Shown here: in pieces, positions 1 through 6,173 of the stretch
Numbering within the stretch: the first letter of the stretch is position 1
Layout of the letters: every line of letters begins with the position of its first letter
Assembly (NCBI GenBank): GCA_913062655.1
Contig: CAJXXO010000147.1
Span: 1-6,738, forward strand
Origin: an uncultured Bacteroidota bacterium
GTDB taxonomy: Bacteria > Bacteroidota > Bacteroidia > Chitinophagales > S012-47
Direction of reading: 5' to 3'
DNA: 6,738 nucleotides
Made by a program: the position numbers and the translations under genes
The notes under the pieces: model-generated
Database searches by the model: none
Told to the model about the DNA's origin: nothing
Seen by the model: only the letters and a program-made list of their open reading frames with translations

Positions 1-572
1 TGGGCCCATCCGGGTCCGGAAAAACAACCCTGCTGAATATCATGGGGGGATTGGATCATGCCACAGGCGGCAAAGTGTTGATCGATGGCGAGGATATTTC
101 GCAGTACTCCGACAATAAAATGATCGACTTTCGTATGCGAAAAATCGGGTTCGTCTTCCAGGCCTACAACCTGATACCTGTACTGACCGCCTTGGAAAAT
201 GTGGAATTCATCATGCTCCTGCAAAAATGGCCGAAAGAAAAACGGCTCAATCGAGCCAAACAGCTCCTGGACCATGTAGGATTATCGGACAAACTCAACA
301 AGCGGCCCGGGGAACTCTCTGGTGGACAGCAGCAACGGGTAGCAGTAGCCCGTGCACTGGCCTCAAAACCTCGATTTATCCTGGCCGATGAACCAACGGC
401 CAACCTGGACAGCGCCAGTACTGCCAATTTACTGGACTTGATGGCCAATCTGAATAAGGAAGAGGGCACTACTTTCATCTTCAGTACACACGACCAACGC
501 GTAATCGACCGGGCGAGACGCATCATTACCATAGAAGATGGGAAAATAGCGGAGGACAAAACCGTATCATGA
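1..572 (+). CDS. ABC transporter ATP-binding protein, LolD/MacB type (5' end missing)
   Basis: This is the cytoplasmic ATPase subunit of an ABC transporter. The reading frame is open from the left edge, and the Walker A motif GPSGSGKT is coded at nt 3-26, so the true start lies upstream. The ATG at 42 is internal and would remove the nucleotide-binding loop. Further motifs in order are the Q-loop glutamine (nt 159-161, in FVFQAYNL), the signature LSGGQ (315-329), Walker B with its catalytic glutamate (ILADEP, around 375-395) and the H-loop histidine in STHDQ (489-491). About 190 residues are visible. The family is usually 220-240 residues, so roughly 40 are missing. The sequence style (GPSGSGKTTLLN, LSGGQQQRVAVARAL, DEPTANLDS) is that of the LolD/MacB/FtsE group, which works with FtsX-like permeases on lipoproteins, peptides or envelope stress rather than on small-nutrient import. 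No permease is in the window; one is expected upstream. The stop overlaps the next start by 4 nt. Family is sure; substrate is unknown. Confidence 0.95.
   Translation, partial: GPSGSGKTTLLNIMGGLDHATGGKVLIDGEDISQYSDNKMIDFRMRKIGFVFQAYNLIPVLTALENVEFIMLLQKWPKEKRLNRAKQLLDHVGLSDKLNKRPGELSGGQQQRVAVARALASKPRFILADEPTANLDSASTANLLDLMANLNKEEGTTFIFSTHDQRVIDRARRIITIEDGKIAEDKTVS
551..572 (+). promoter_or_regulatory. Ribosome-binding site and ATGA stop/start overlap
   Basis: GGAGGA at 551-556 is followed 12 nt later by ATGA (569-572), in which the ATG of the barrel gene overlaps the TGA of the ATPase gene. The spacing is longer than ideal, so re-initiation by ribosomes finishing the ATPase gene is the more likely way the start is used. 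The arrangement fixes the start of the barrel gene, which is also supported by the signal peptide immediately after it. Confidence 0.6.
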
Positions 573-1711
573 AAACGCTACTGCTCATAGGAGTGGTATC
601 ATTATCTCTGTCGCTATTCGGGCAAGAGGAACAGCGCAAGTGGACTGTAAATGGTTACGTGAAAGACTTGCGTACCATTTTGATACCGGCCCAGGGCCCG
701 GGATTACAGGTGGATAACCTGGTTCACAATCGGTTGAATTTCAAATGGTATCCGCACGATAACTGGACCATTACTGCAGAGGCCAGGAATCGTATTTTCT
801 ATGGGCAAATTGTACAGGCAACACCCGACTATGCTGACTTTATTCAGACGGATGATTACTTCGATTGGTCGGTCAATTGGATAAATGAACCCTCTGTGGT
901 GGTGCACTCCGTTCTCGACCGGGCCTATTTAACTTACAGCAAAAACAATTGGGATGTTACCATAGGTAGGCAACGGGTAAACTGGGGCATCAACACCGTG
1001 TGGAACCCCAATGACCTCTTCAACGCCTTTTCCTATGTGGACTTCGACTATGAAGAGCGACCCGGCAGTGACGCTATCCGCATTCAGCGGTACTATGGTT
1101 TTGCCAATCGAGTCGAACTAGCGGCAAAACTGGGTGATAGTCTTGATGCCGCAGTGATAGCAGGATTGTGGGCCTTCAATAAAGGACAATACGACTTTCA
1201 GATTCTGAGTGGTATTGCACAGGGTGATGCGACCCTGGGCATCGGTTGGGCTGGAAATATAAAGACGGCCGGCTTCAAAGGAGAAATTACCTACTTCCAC
1301 CCCTACCGTGATTTTCGAAACCACCGGGGTGACATATCGGCTACGCTTTCCCTCGACTATTCTTTCAGCAAAGGCACCTATGTCATGCTGTCCGGACTCT
1401 ATAATTCTACCGGTACAACAAATCCACAGGCCAGTTTTCTCAACTTCACACCAGGTGCCAAGGCGCTATCTCCGTTTAGGTACAATGTATTCGCCATGGC
1501 CTCTCATCCTATTTCACCTATACTCAATGTCAGCCTGGCCGGTATTTATGCCCCTGGTAACCATACTACTTTTATCAACCCGGGTGTCACCTTATCGGTG
1601 GCCACCAACTGGGACCTGGATGTGTTGGGACAGTTCTTACTCGATGAGGGTGACGGCACCTTTGGGCCCAGTATTTACCTCGTTTTCACGCGCCTGAAGT
1701 GGAGCTTCTGA
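569..1711 (+). CDS. Putative outer-membrane beta-barrel protein coupled to the ABC ATPase
   Basis: The 380-residue product starts with a signal peptide: Lys2, a hydrophobic run at about 4-17, then FGQ, with likely cleavage near residue 18-19. The mature part is rich in alternating polar/hydrophobic strands with many Trp, Tyr and Phe, and it ends in LKWSF, a terminal aromatic typical of outer-membrane barrels. A conserved-looking core is GRQRVNWG (133-140), WNPNDLFN (145-152) and YEERPGSDA (161-169). This resembles the GRQ-x-WG pattern of porin-like DUF1302/alginate-export-type barrels, but I cannot name a family with certainty. The ATG overlaps the ATPase stop (ATGA at 569-572), so translation is probably coupled. 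A GGAGGA lies 12 nt upstream (551-556). Being co-transcribed with a LolD/MacB-type ATPase suggests a role in envelope transport or outer-membrane maintenance, which is inference. The last 75 nt overlap the convergent hydrolase gene. Confidence 0.85.
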   Translation: MKTLLLIGVVSLSLSLFGQEEQRKWTVNGYVKDLRTILIPAQGPGLQVDNLVHNRLNFKWYPHDNWTITAEARNRIFYGQIVQATPDYADFIQTDDYFDWSVNWINEPSVVVHSVLDRAYLTYSKNNWDVTIGRQRVNWGINTVWNPNDLFNAFSYVDFDYEERPGSDAIRIQRYYGFANRVELAAKLGDSLDAAVIAGLWAFNKGQYDFQILSGIAQGDATLGIGWAGNIKTAGFKGEITYFHPYRDFRNHRGDISATLSLDYSFSKGTYVMLSGLYNSTGTTNPQASFLNFTPGAKALSPFRYNVFAMASHPISPILNVSLAGIYAPGNHTTFINPGVTLSVATNWDLDVLGQFLLDEGDGTFGPSIYLVFTRLKWSF

Positions 1712-2725
1712 GGAGGCTCTTACAAAGTCAGCCACTACCGGTAAATGATCACTCACATCCCCGACCTCGGTAACCACGCGAGCGGAAACAGGTTGCCACT
1801 GTGCCGGATGGTAAAAAATATGATCAATGGACAGGCGTGGGGTTACCGCACTATAGGTATACATCCAATCTTCTGTCTGACCCGGCTGGTAAGTAACCGA
1901 CCGAAAACCCTTCTCTTGCAAAGGCCACAAGGTGCTGTCATGGTTTCCACTATGGGCCGACAAGCGTTGCGGTGGCTCTGCGTTAAAATCACCTGCCACC
2001 AATACCAAATGATGGTGGCGAAGACTGTCGGCCAATTGCGCCACCCTTCGACCCTGCTGCTGTCGTGTAGGCTGATGCCAGGCTTCCAGGTGCACGTTTA
2101 ACAGGGCTACTGATGTATCCTGCCAGGATAGAATCCCCCATTGGATCAACCGGTCGATGTAGAAGCGTTGGTAGAGGAAAGAGGACGGAGGCATCGGCAG
2201 TACCTCCCGCACCTGATGCTGTACCGGCAAATGGGACAGTATACCCTGCCCACTTAGCATACGGCCATAATGACTGGAAAACGGCCAATAAGGAAAGGGC
2301 ACATATCGTTTATCCCAGTTAACAGCAGCAGCACGATTGGGAAAGCCCACATGATCAGCCAAGGAGTCCAATTGATGCCAATGGCGTGAACGGTCGGCAC
2401 CAAAATCTACTTCCTGCAGACCGAGCATCGTGGGTTGCACCTGCTGCAACACCGTTACGACCATTTGAAAATGGACATGGTAGAGACTGTCGGTGCGTTG
2501 TACCGGTCGGTTGTTGGTCATACCACTCATCCAACCGATATTATAGGTCATTACACGAAGCGTGTCACTGTCTTGGTCTACAGTACCACTTTGCGTCAGC
2601 GTTGTCACATATTGGCGTTCAGTCAGTTGTGCTTGACCACCCCACCAATACAATAGGAACAAACCGAAAATGGCCGACACAAGTAGCAGAAAAAGCCCGA
2701 AAAACAGGCGTTTGACAACGATCAT
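1637..2725 (-). CDS. Membrane-anchored endonuclease/exonuclease/phosphatase family protein
   Basis: The 362-residue product is a metal-dependent hydrolase of the DNase I/exonuclease III/sphingomyelinase fold. An N-terminal hydrophobic helix (about 7-29, ending YWWGG) has no clear cleavage site and is probably a membrane anchor with the catalytic domain outside the cytoplasm. Fold motifs in order are VMTYNIGW (58-65, Asn62), LQEVD (103-107, metal-ligand Glu105), GILSHLPV (161-168), LLNVHLEAW (208-216, His212), AGDFNAEP (244-251, Asp246 and Asn248), SIDHIF (299-304, Asp301/His302) and SDHLPV (325-330, catalytic-type Asp326/His327). All key residues are present, so it should be active. The substrate (nucleic acid, phospholipid or inositol phosphate) cannot be read from the sequence. 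The fold ends near residue 334, and the last ~28 residues are an unconserved tail lying almost entirely in the overlap with the barrel gene. The start at 2725 has a TAAGGT-like ribosome-binding site about 9 nt upstream. Confidence 0.92.
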   Translation of the reverse strand: MIVVKRLFFGLFLLLVSAIFGLFLLYWWGGQAQLTERQYVTTLTQSGTVDQDSDTLRVMTYNIGWMSGMTNNRPVQRTDSLYHVHFQMVVTVLQQVQPTMLGLQEVDFGADRSRHWHQLDSLADHVGFPNRAAAVNWDKRYVPFPYWPFSSHYGRMLSGQGILSHLPVQHQVREVLPMPPSSFLYQRFYIDRLIQWGILSWQDTSVALLNVHLEAWHQPTRQQQGRRVAQLADSLRHHHLVLVAGDFNAEPPQRLSAHSGNHDSTLWPLQEKGFRSVTYQPGQTEDWMYTYSAVTPRLSIDHIFYHPAQWQPVSARVVTEVGDVSDHLPVVADFVRASSEAPLQARENEVNTGPKGAVTLIE

Positions 2726-2767
2726 GTACAGATACCTTACGCGCTTACAAATACTTACCTATCCTAT

Positions 2768-2792
2768 TTGGGTGATCTGAACGCTCACCCCA
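2768..2792. repeat. Inverted repeat in the divergent spacer
   Basis: GGGTGA (2770-2775) and TCACCC (2785-2790) form a perfect 6-bp inverted repeat around a 9-nt loop. It extends to 8 bp (TTGGGTGA against TCACCCCAA) with one bulged C. No T-run follows on either strand, so it is not an intrinsic terminator. It lies 43-67 nt upstream of the hydrolase start, where it could be an operator or a leader hairpin. A chance occurrence is also possible. Confidence 0.35.
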
Positions 2793-2829
2793 ACTCCTGA
2801 TTTTCAGCCGCTTAAGCCAGTCACAAAAG

Positions 2830-2837
2830 CAAAGGTA
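2830..2837 (-). promoter_or_regulatory. Candidate -7 box for the hydrolase gene
   Basis: On the minus strand this reads TACCTTTG, an exact match to the Bacteroidota TAnnTTTG -7 consensus. No good TTTG -33 box sits 19-21 nt further upstream. If used, it would give a leader of roughly 100 nt that includes the inverted repeat at 2768-2792. The support is a single short motif. Confidence 0.3.
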
Positions 2838-2847
2838 ATGTATAGTG

Positions 2848-2878
2848 TTTGAAGATACTTTGTTTGATTTTAGCTATC
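2848..2878 (+). promoter_or_regulatory. Weak candidate promoter for the FlbD-like gene
   Basis: TTTG at 2848-2851 is followed after a 19-nt spacer by TAGCTATC (2871-2878). The spacing fits the Bacteroidota -33/-7 pattern, but the -7 box matches the TAnnTTTG consensus poorly beyond its TA. It is the best-spaced pair I find before the gene at 2922. Confidence 0.22.
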
Positions 2879-2921
2879 CCTGGCGTGAGACGCTTTATTT
2901 CACTGCTTAAAACGAGACAAC

Positions 2922-3155
2922 ATGTACCTGCAACTCACACGCACCAATGGCGATCCGGTAGTGGTCAACTTGCACCAAGTGCTCCACTTCTACCCGCTTT
3001 CCAATGGACAAACCTATTTTATTTTTAGTGGAGAGCGGTTTAACCTGACCGTGGAGGAAGGATTTGAATTCATTACGGGGGAAATGGAACGACAAGGTGG
3101 ATTAACCCCTACCGAAAAATTGAAAAAGATCTCAGTCAAGTCGGCAACCGCTTGA
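2922..3155 (+). CDS. Small conserved-looking protein, FlbD-like
   Basis: The 77-residue product has no signal peptide or membrane helix and is probably cytoplasmic. It opens with LQLTRTNGDPVVVN (3-16), continues with a strand-rich stretch YFIFSGERFNLTVEEG (32-47) and ends in a basic tail. The pattern LTR-x-NG-x-P-x-x-VN, a later G-x-x-x-x-x-V-E-E and a hydrophobic end matches the layout of the small FlbD family (about 60-70 residues), known from flagellar operons of Firmicutes and spirochaetes. The residual ~20-residue Lys-rich tail is extra. No flagellar gene is nearby. The ribosome-binding site is weak (GAG at 2914-2916, 5 nt before the ATG). It is a single-gene unit with its own terminator 35 nt downstream, which supports it being real. 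Its function is unknown, and the FlbD similarity rests on pattern recognition only. Confidence 0.75.
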   Translation: MYLQLTRTNGDPVVVNLHQVLHFYPLSNGQTYFIFSGERFNLTVEEGFEFITGEMERQGGLTPTEKLKKISVKSATA

Positions 3156-3189
3156 GACTATGACGGGGGGCAACCAATTCCTGGCAATA

Positions 3190-3222
3190 AAAAAGGCGCT
3201 GTTGGAGCAACAGCGCCTTTTT
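3190..3222. terminator. Bidirectional intrinsic terminator
   Basis: GGCGCTGTTG (3195-3204) pairs perfectly with CAACAGCGCC (3208-3217) around the triloop GAG. The flanking A5 (3190-3194) and T5 (3218-3222) extend the stem to 15 bp and supply the U-run on either strand. It lies between the stops of two convergent genes (3155 on +, 3243 on -), so it can end both the FlbD-like transcript and the icd transcript. Confidence 0.92.
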
Positions 3223-3242
3223 GTTTAGCATTACCTGTCACC

Positions 3243-4688
3243 TTACTGTCCCTGCCCCAATGAAAAGGCCGGCTTACCATCGAAGGTGCAGAGATTCTCG
3301 GTCTTGATGATATCAAAACCCGCCTCGTTGATGATCTGCATCAGTTTCAGCACCTCCTTGTAATCGACAGGCGTCAAATCATCGCTGGAGAAGCGACAAC
3401 GCCAGTGATCGGTACAGAAGGTCTCCGGTAATCCGTCAGGATAAACTTTCACACCCCGGTTGGTGATCATGATCAGCTCCAATGGGTCATTCTTGCACTT
3501 ACCTAAATTGTCGCCCAGCTCTTTCGGATCCTTACCATTCCATTGCAAAAAGATATCACAGCCTACCACTTCTTTTTTGGCACGCACTGTGGGCTGGTCT
3601 ACCGGCATTTGCATGCTGCCTTCGTGGTTGTAACGGACCGGCTCCAACTCTTTTGGCTCTTCGCCCAGGCGCTTGATTACCGCGGTGGCGAACTCCTTGG
3701 TCCCTACCAATTCCTTAGAATCGTGTGCATTGTATATGTCGCGGGTATGAATGCCATCCTCAATGGTCTTCAACCAGGCATTGTGTACCTTCTCGGCAAT
3801 GTCGTTTTTACCAATATGGACCAGCATCTGTACTGCTCCAAGCAGCAATCCGGATGGGTTGGCGATATTCTGTCCGGCAATGTCTGGTGCTGAGCCGTGG
3901 ATCGCCTCAAACATGGCCAGGTGGTTGCCGATATTGGCAGAGCCCGCCAAGCCTACTGAACCGGCTACTTCCGCAGCAATATCAGAAATGATGTCACCAT
4001 ACAGGTTTTCTGTAACGATCACATCAAAGCGATCCGGGTCTTCTGCCAGCCGTGCTGACCCAATGTCGATGATGTAGTGTTCATTTTCAATTTCCGGGTA
4101 TTCCTTGGCAATGCGGTCGTAGGTCTGGTGAAACAAGCCATCGGTGATCTTCATGATGTTGTCCTTACTCATACAGGTCACCTTCTTGCGACCAAAGTGA
4201 CGCGCGTATTCAAAAGCGTACCGAATAATGCGCTCAGTACCCGGCTTGGTAATCAACTTCAGGCATTGGGTCACCTCATCGGTTTGCTGGTGCTCAATGC
4301 CGGCATACAAGTCTTCCTCATTTTCCCGGATGATCACCGTATTCATCTTTGGGTGCTTGGTATAGACATAAGGAGAGTAAGACACGCACGGCCGAACATT
4401 GGCGTACAAACTGAGTGATTTACGGATGGTCACATTCAGGCTCTTATAGCCCCCGCCCTGAGGTGTGGTGATCGGTGCTTTCAGGAATACCTTGGTATCT
4501 CTCAGCGAGTCCCAGGCAGTAGGCTCAATGCCGGAGGGGATACCCTTCAGGTATACGGACTCTCCAATCTCAATAAATCGATACTCCAGGTCGGCTTTGG
4601 CTTCATCAAGGATGCGAAGCGTAGCATCCATGATCTCGGGGCCAATACCATCTCCTTTAGCAACGGTAATCGGAATTCTTGTAGGCAT
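3243..4688 (-). CDS. icd: Isocitrate dehydrogenase, long form with C-terminal extension
   Basis: This TCA-cycle enzyme oxidatively decarboxylates isocitrate to 2-oxoglutarate in the cytoplasm. The 481-residue product has the beta-decarboxylating dehydrogenase core (about 1-342): GDGIGPEIM (12-20), the substrate loop KSLNVTIRK (82-90, with Ser83, Asn85 and Arg89 equivalent to E. coli Ser113, Asn115 and Arg119), Arg99, RENEEDLYAG (121-130, Arg121 and Tyr128), SKDNIMK (174-180, Lys175) and the metal aspartates in GDIISD (231-236). Residues about 370-481 form the extra C-terminal domain of the Thermus/Rickettsia-type long enzymes (about 480-495 residues), so the length is normal for that subgroup. 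In the cofactor loop HGSAPDIAG the residues equivalent to E. coli Lys344/Tyr345 are Asp269/Ile270, a pair linked to NAD+ rather than NADP+ use. No Shine-Dalgarno sequence is evident. The start at 4688 is supported by the family's usual N-terminus. The gene is monocistronic within the window. Confidence 0.96.
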   Translation of the reverse strand: MPTRIPITVAKGDGIGPEIMDATLRILDEAKADLEYRFIEIGESVYLKGIPSGIEPTAWDSLRDTKVFLKAPITTPQGGGYKSLNVTIRKSLSLYANVRPCVSYSPYVYTKHPKMNTVIIRENEEDLYAGIEHQQTDEVTQCLKLITKPGTERIIRYAFEYARHFGRKKVTCMSKDNIMKITDGLFHQTYDRIAKEYPEIENEHYIIDIGSARLAEDPDRFDVIVTENLYGDIISDIAAEVAGSVGLAGSANIGNHLAMFEAIHGSAPDIAGQNIANPSGLLLGAVQMLVHIGKNDIAEKVHNAWLKTIEDGIHTRDIYNAHDSKELVGTKEFATAVIKRLGEEPKELEPVRYNHEGSMQMPVDQPTVRAKKEVVGCDIFLQWNGKDPKELGDNLGKCKNDPLELIMITNRGVKVYPDGLPETFCTDHWRCRFSSDDLTPVDYKEVLKLMQIINEAGFDIIKTENLCTFDGKPAFSLGQGQ

Positions 4689-4711
4689 GGTCGGTCGATT
4701 TAAAATTTGCG

Positions 4712-4743
4712 CAAAAATAAGGCAGAAATACCCGTCTTTCGAA
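4712..4743 (-). promoter_or_regulatory. Candidate icd promoter
   Basis: Read on the minus strand, TTCG (4743-4740) is followed after 20 nt by TATTTTTG (4719-4712). The second is an exact match to the Bacteroidota TAnnTTTG -7 box; the first matches 3 of 4 bases of the TTTG -33 box. Transcription would start close to 4705, leaving a leader of under 20 nt before the icd ATG at 4688. A 10-bp palindrome TTTGCGCAAA (4706-4715) overlaps the box and the probable start point and could be an operator. Confidence 0.5.
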
Positions 4744-4777
4744 TTATTGGCTGTCTAAAACCACTGTATGTTAAGTC

Positions 4778-4809
4778 TTTTCGCAATACCGGGAGTATCG
4801 GTACATTTG
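4778..4809 (+). promoter_or_regulatory. Candidate trkA-trkH promoter
   Basis: TACATTTG at 4802-4809 matches the Bacteroidota TAnnTTTG -7 box exactly. A T-rich element TTTTC (4778-4782) lies 19 nt upstream at the position of the -33 box, but it is not a perfect TTTG. Transcription would start a few bases after 4809, giving a leader of about 15 nt. That supports the ATG at 4830 over any upstream start. Confidence 0.45.
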
Positions 4810-4816
4810 ACACGCC

Positions 4817-4832
4817 AAAAGGCCCAATTATG
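4817..4832 (+). promoter_or_regulatory. Ribosome-binding site that decides the trkA start
   Basis: AAAAGG (4817-4822) sits 7 nt before the ATG at 4830. The frame is open back to a TTG at 4707, but that stretch encodes 41 residues unlike TrkA and overlaps both candidate promoters. The protein starting at 4830 begins directly with the first Rossmann strand, as TrkA proteins do. Confidence 0.7.
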
Positions 4833-6170
4833 GACATTGTTATTGCAGGTGCCGGTGATGTGGGCTTCCACCTTTCGCGATGGTTGTCTGGAGAGTCACA
4901 CAACATCACCCTTATTGACCGGGATGATGGGAAATTAAGCTATGTGGATAGCCACATTGACGCCATTACCATTATTGGTGATGTAACCGATTTCAGGATA
5001 CTGCAGCAAGCCAAAGTGCAATCGGCCGACCTATTTATCTCGGTCACCTCTTACGAAGATGTCAATATCACCAGCGCCATCTACGCCAAAAAAATGGGCG
5101 CCAGGCAGACGATTGCACGCATCTCCAATATGCAATACCTGATCGATAGCGATATCCTCAATATTCGCGATCTCGGTATTGACGAGTTGATCTCACCGGA
5201 ATCACTAGCGGCCAGGGAGGTACGGCACTTGCTACGCACCAATGCGGCCAGTGAATCAATCGATTTTGAGAATGGAAAAATCACGCTGTTGGGCCTCGAT
5301 ATTGAAGACGATGCTGAGGTAGTGGGTAAATCCATGGCGGAGATTGCACAGTTATCACCTGAACGGAAATATGTGGTCGTAGCTCTGATCCGCAAGGACG
5401 AAACCATAATCCCAAAAGGCCACACCAAAGTAGAGGTCGGTGACCACCTCTTTGTCATCACCCATGCAGAGGGCATGGAAGACGTATTGGCAGTCACCGG
5501 CAAACGCAAGATTAAGATCAAAAACATCATTGTGTTGGGGGGGAGTCGTACCGGTACCCACCTGGCACGTAAGCTGAGTCGCCACTACCATGTCAAGCTC
5601 ATCGAAAAAGATGCCAAGCGAGCGGAGGCCATGGCTGCTGAGTTTCCCAATGTGATGGTGCTGAACTTTGACGGCACGGAAGTGGAAACCCTGGTAGAGG
5701 AAGGAGTGGCTGAAACAGATGCTTTTGTAGCTGTGACGGGCAATTCCGAAACCAATATTCTCACCTGCCTGGTAGCCAAAGAGAAGGGCGCAAAGAAGAC
5801 CATTGCCATGGTGGAGAATATCGACTACCTCTCGCTGTCACAGGCGATCGGCATAGACTCGCTCATCAATAAAAAATTGGCTGCAGCCAACTTCATCTAC
5901 CGGTACATACGCAGGGGCGATATCATCACCCTTTCTACCCTGCATGGGGTAAACGCAGAAGTGATGGAGTTTCTAGTGCACGAAAAGTCCAGGATCACCA
6001 AGCACCCGATCAAGGACCTTGGCCTGCCGGAAGGCAGCATTATTGGTGGTGTAGTGCGTGACAACAAGGGGTTGATACCTACTGGCGACTTCCACATCCA
6101 TGCGGGTGACCGTGTGGTCGTATTTGCCAGCAATAATTGCTCACACAAAATGGATAAGTTCTTCCGCTAG
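4830..6170 (+). CDS. trkA: Trk system potassium uptake protein TrkA
   Basis: TrkA is the cytoplasmic, nucleotide-binding gating subunit that assembles as a ring on the TrkH/KtrB-type K+ channel. From the ATG at 4830 the product has 446 residues, close to the 458 of E. coli TrkA. It shows the full double arrangement: first RCK_N Rossmann domain with GAGDVG (7-12) and the acidic strand end LIDRD (28-32), first RCK_C (about 135-220), second RCK_N with GGSRTG (237-242) and LIEKD, and second RCK_C (about 370-440) including HAGDRVVVFA. Both Rossmann halves keep glycine-rich loops; the second is GGSxTG rather than GxGxxG, as is common in this half. It binds NAD(H)/ATP-type ligands by family knowledge. 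The stop TAG is followed after 3 nt by the trkH start in the same frame, so the two are one operon. A run of seven G (5537-5543) falls in the second glycine-rich loop. Confidence 0.96.
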   Translation: MDIVIAGAGDVGFHLSRWLSGESHNITLIDRDDGKLSYVDSHIDAITIIGDVTDFRILQQAKVQSADLFISVTSYEDVNITSAIYAKKMGARQTIARISNMQYLIDSDILNIRDLGIDELISPESLAAREVRHLLRTNAASESIDFENGKITLLGLDIEDDAEVVGKSMAEIAQLSPERKYVVVALIRKDETIIPKGHTKVEVGDHLFVITHAEGMEDVLAVTGKRKIKIKNIIVLGGSRTGTHLARKLSRHYHVKLIEKDAKRAEAMAAEFPNVMVLNFDGTEVETLVEEGVAETDAFVAVTGNSETNILTCLVAKEKGAKKTIAMVENIDYLSLSQAIGIDSLINKKLAAANFIYRYIRRGDIITLSTLHGVNAEVMEFLVHEKSRITKHPIKDLGLPEGSIIGGVVRDNKGLIPTGDFHIHAGDRVVVFASNNCSHKMDKFFR

Positions 6171-6173
6171 GTC

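Noticed and set aside
42..44. ATG at 42 as the start of the ABC ATPase
   Set aside because: The open frame continues to the left edge and encodes the Walker A motif before this ATG, so it is an internal methionine.
1745..2715. Several open frames on the plus strand opposite the hydrolase gene (1745-2101, 2113-2322, 2386-2715)
   Set aside because: They are antisense to a gene with complete catalytic motifs, their translations look low-complexity and unstructured, and none has a recognisable motif or ribosome-binding site.
3482..4758. Open frames on the plus strand opposite icd
   Set aside because: They lie antisense to a full-length conserved enzyme, and their translations show no family features.
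4707..4829. A 41-residue N-terminal extension of TrkA starting at a TTG
   Set aside because: The start would be TTG, the added residues look unlike TrkA, the stretch covers both candidate promoters, and the ATG at 4830 has a good ribosome-binding site and begins at the first Rossmann strand.
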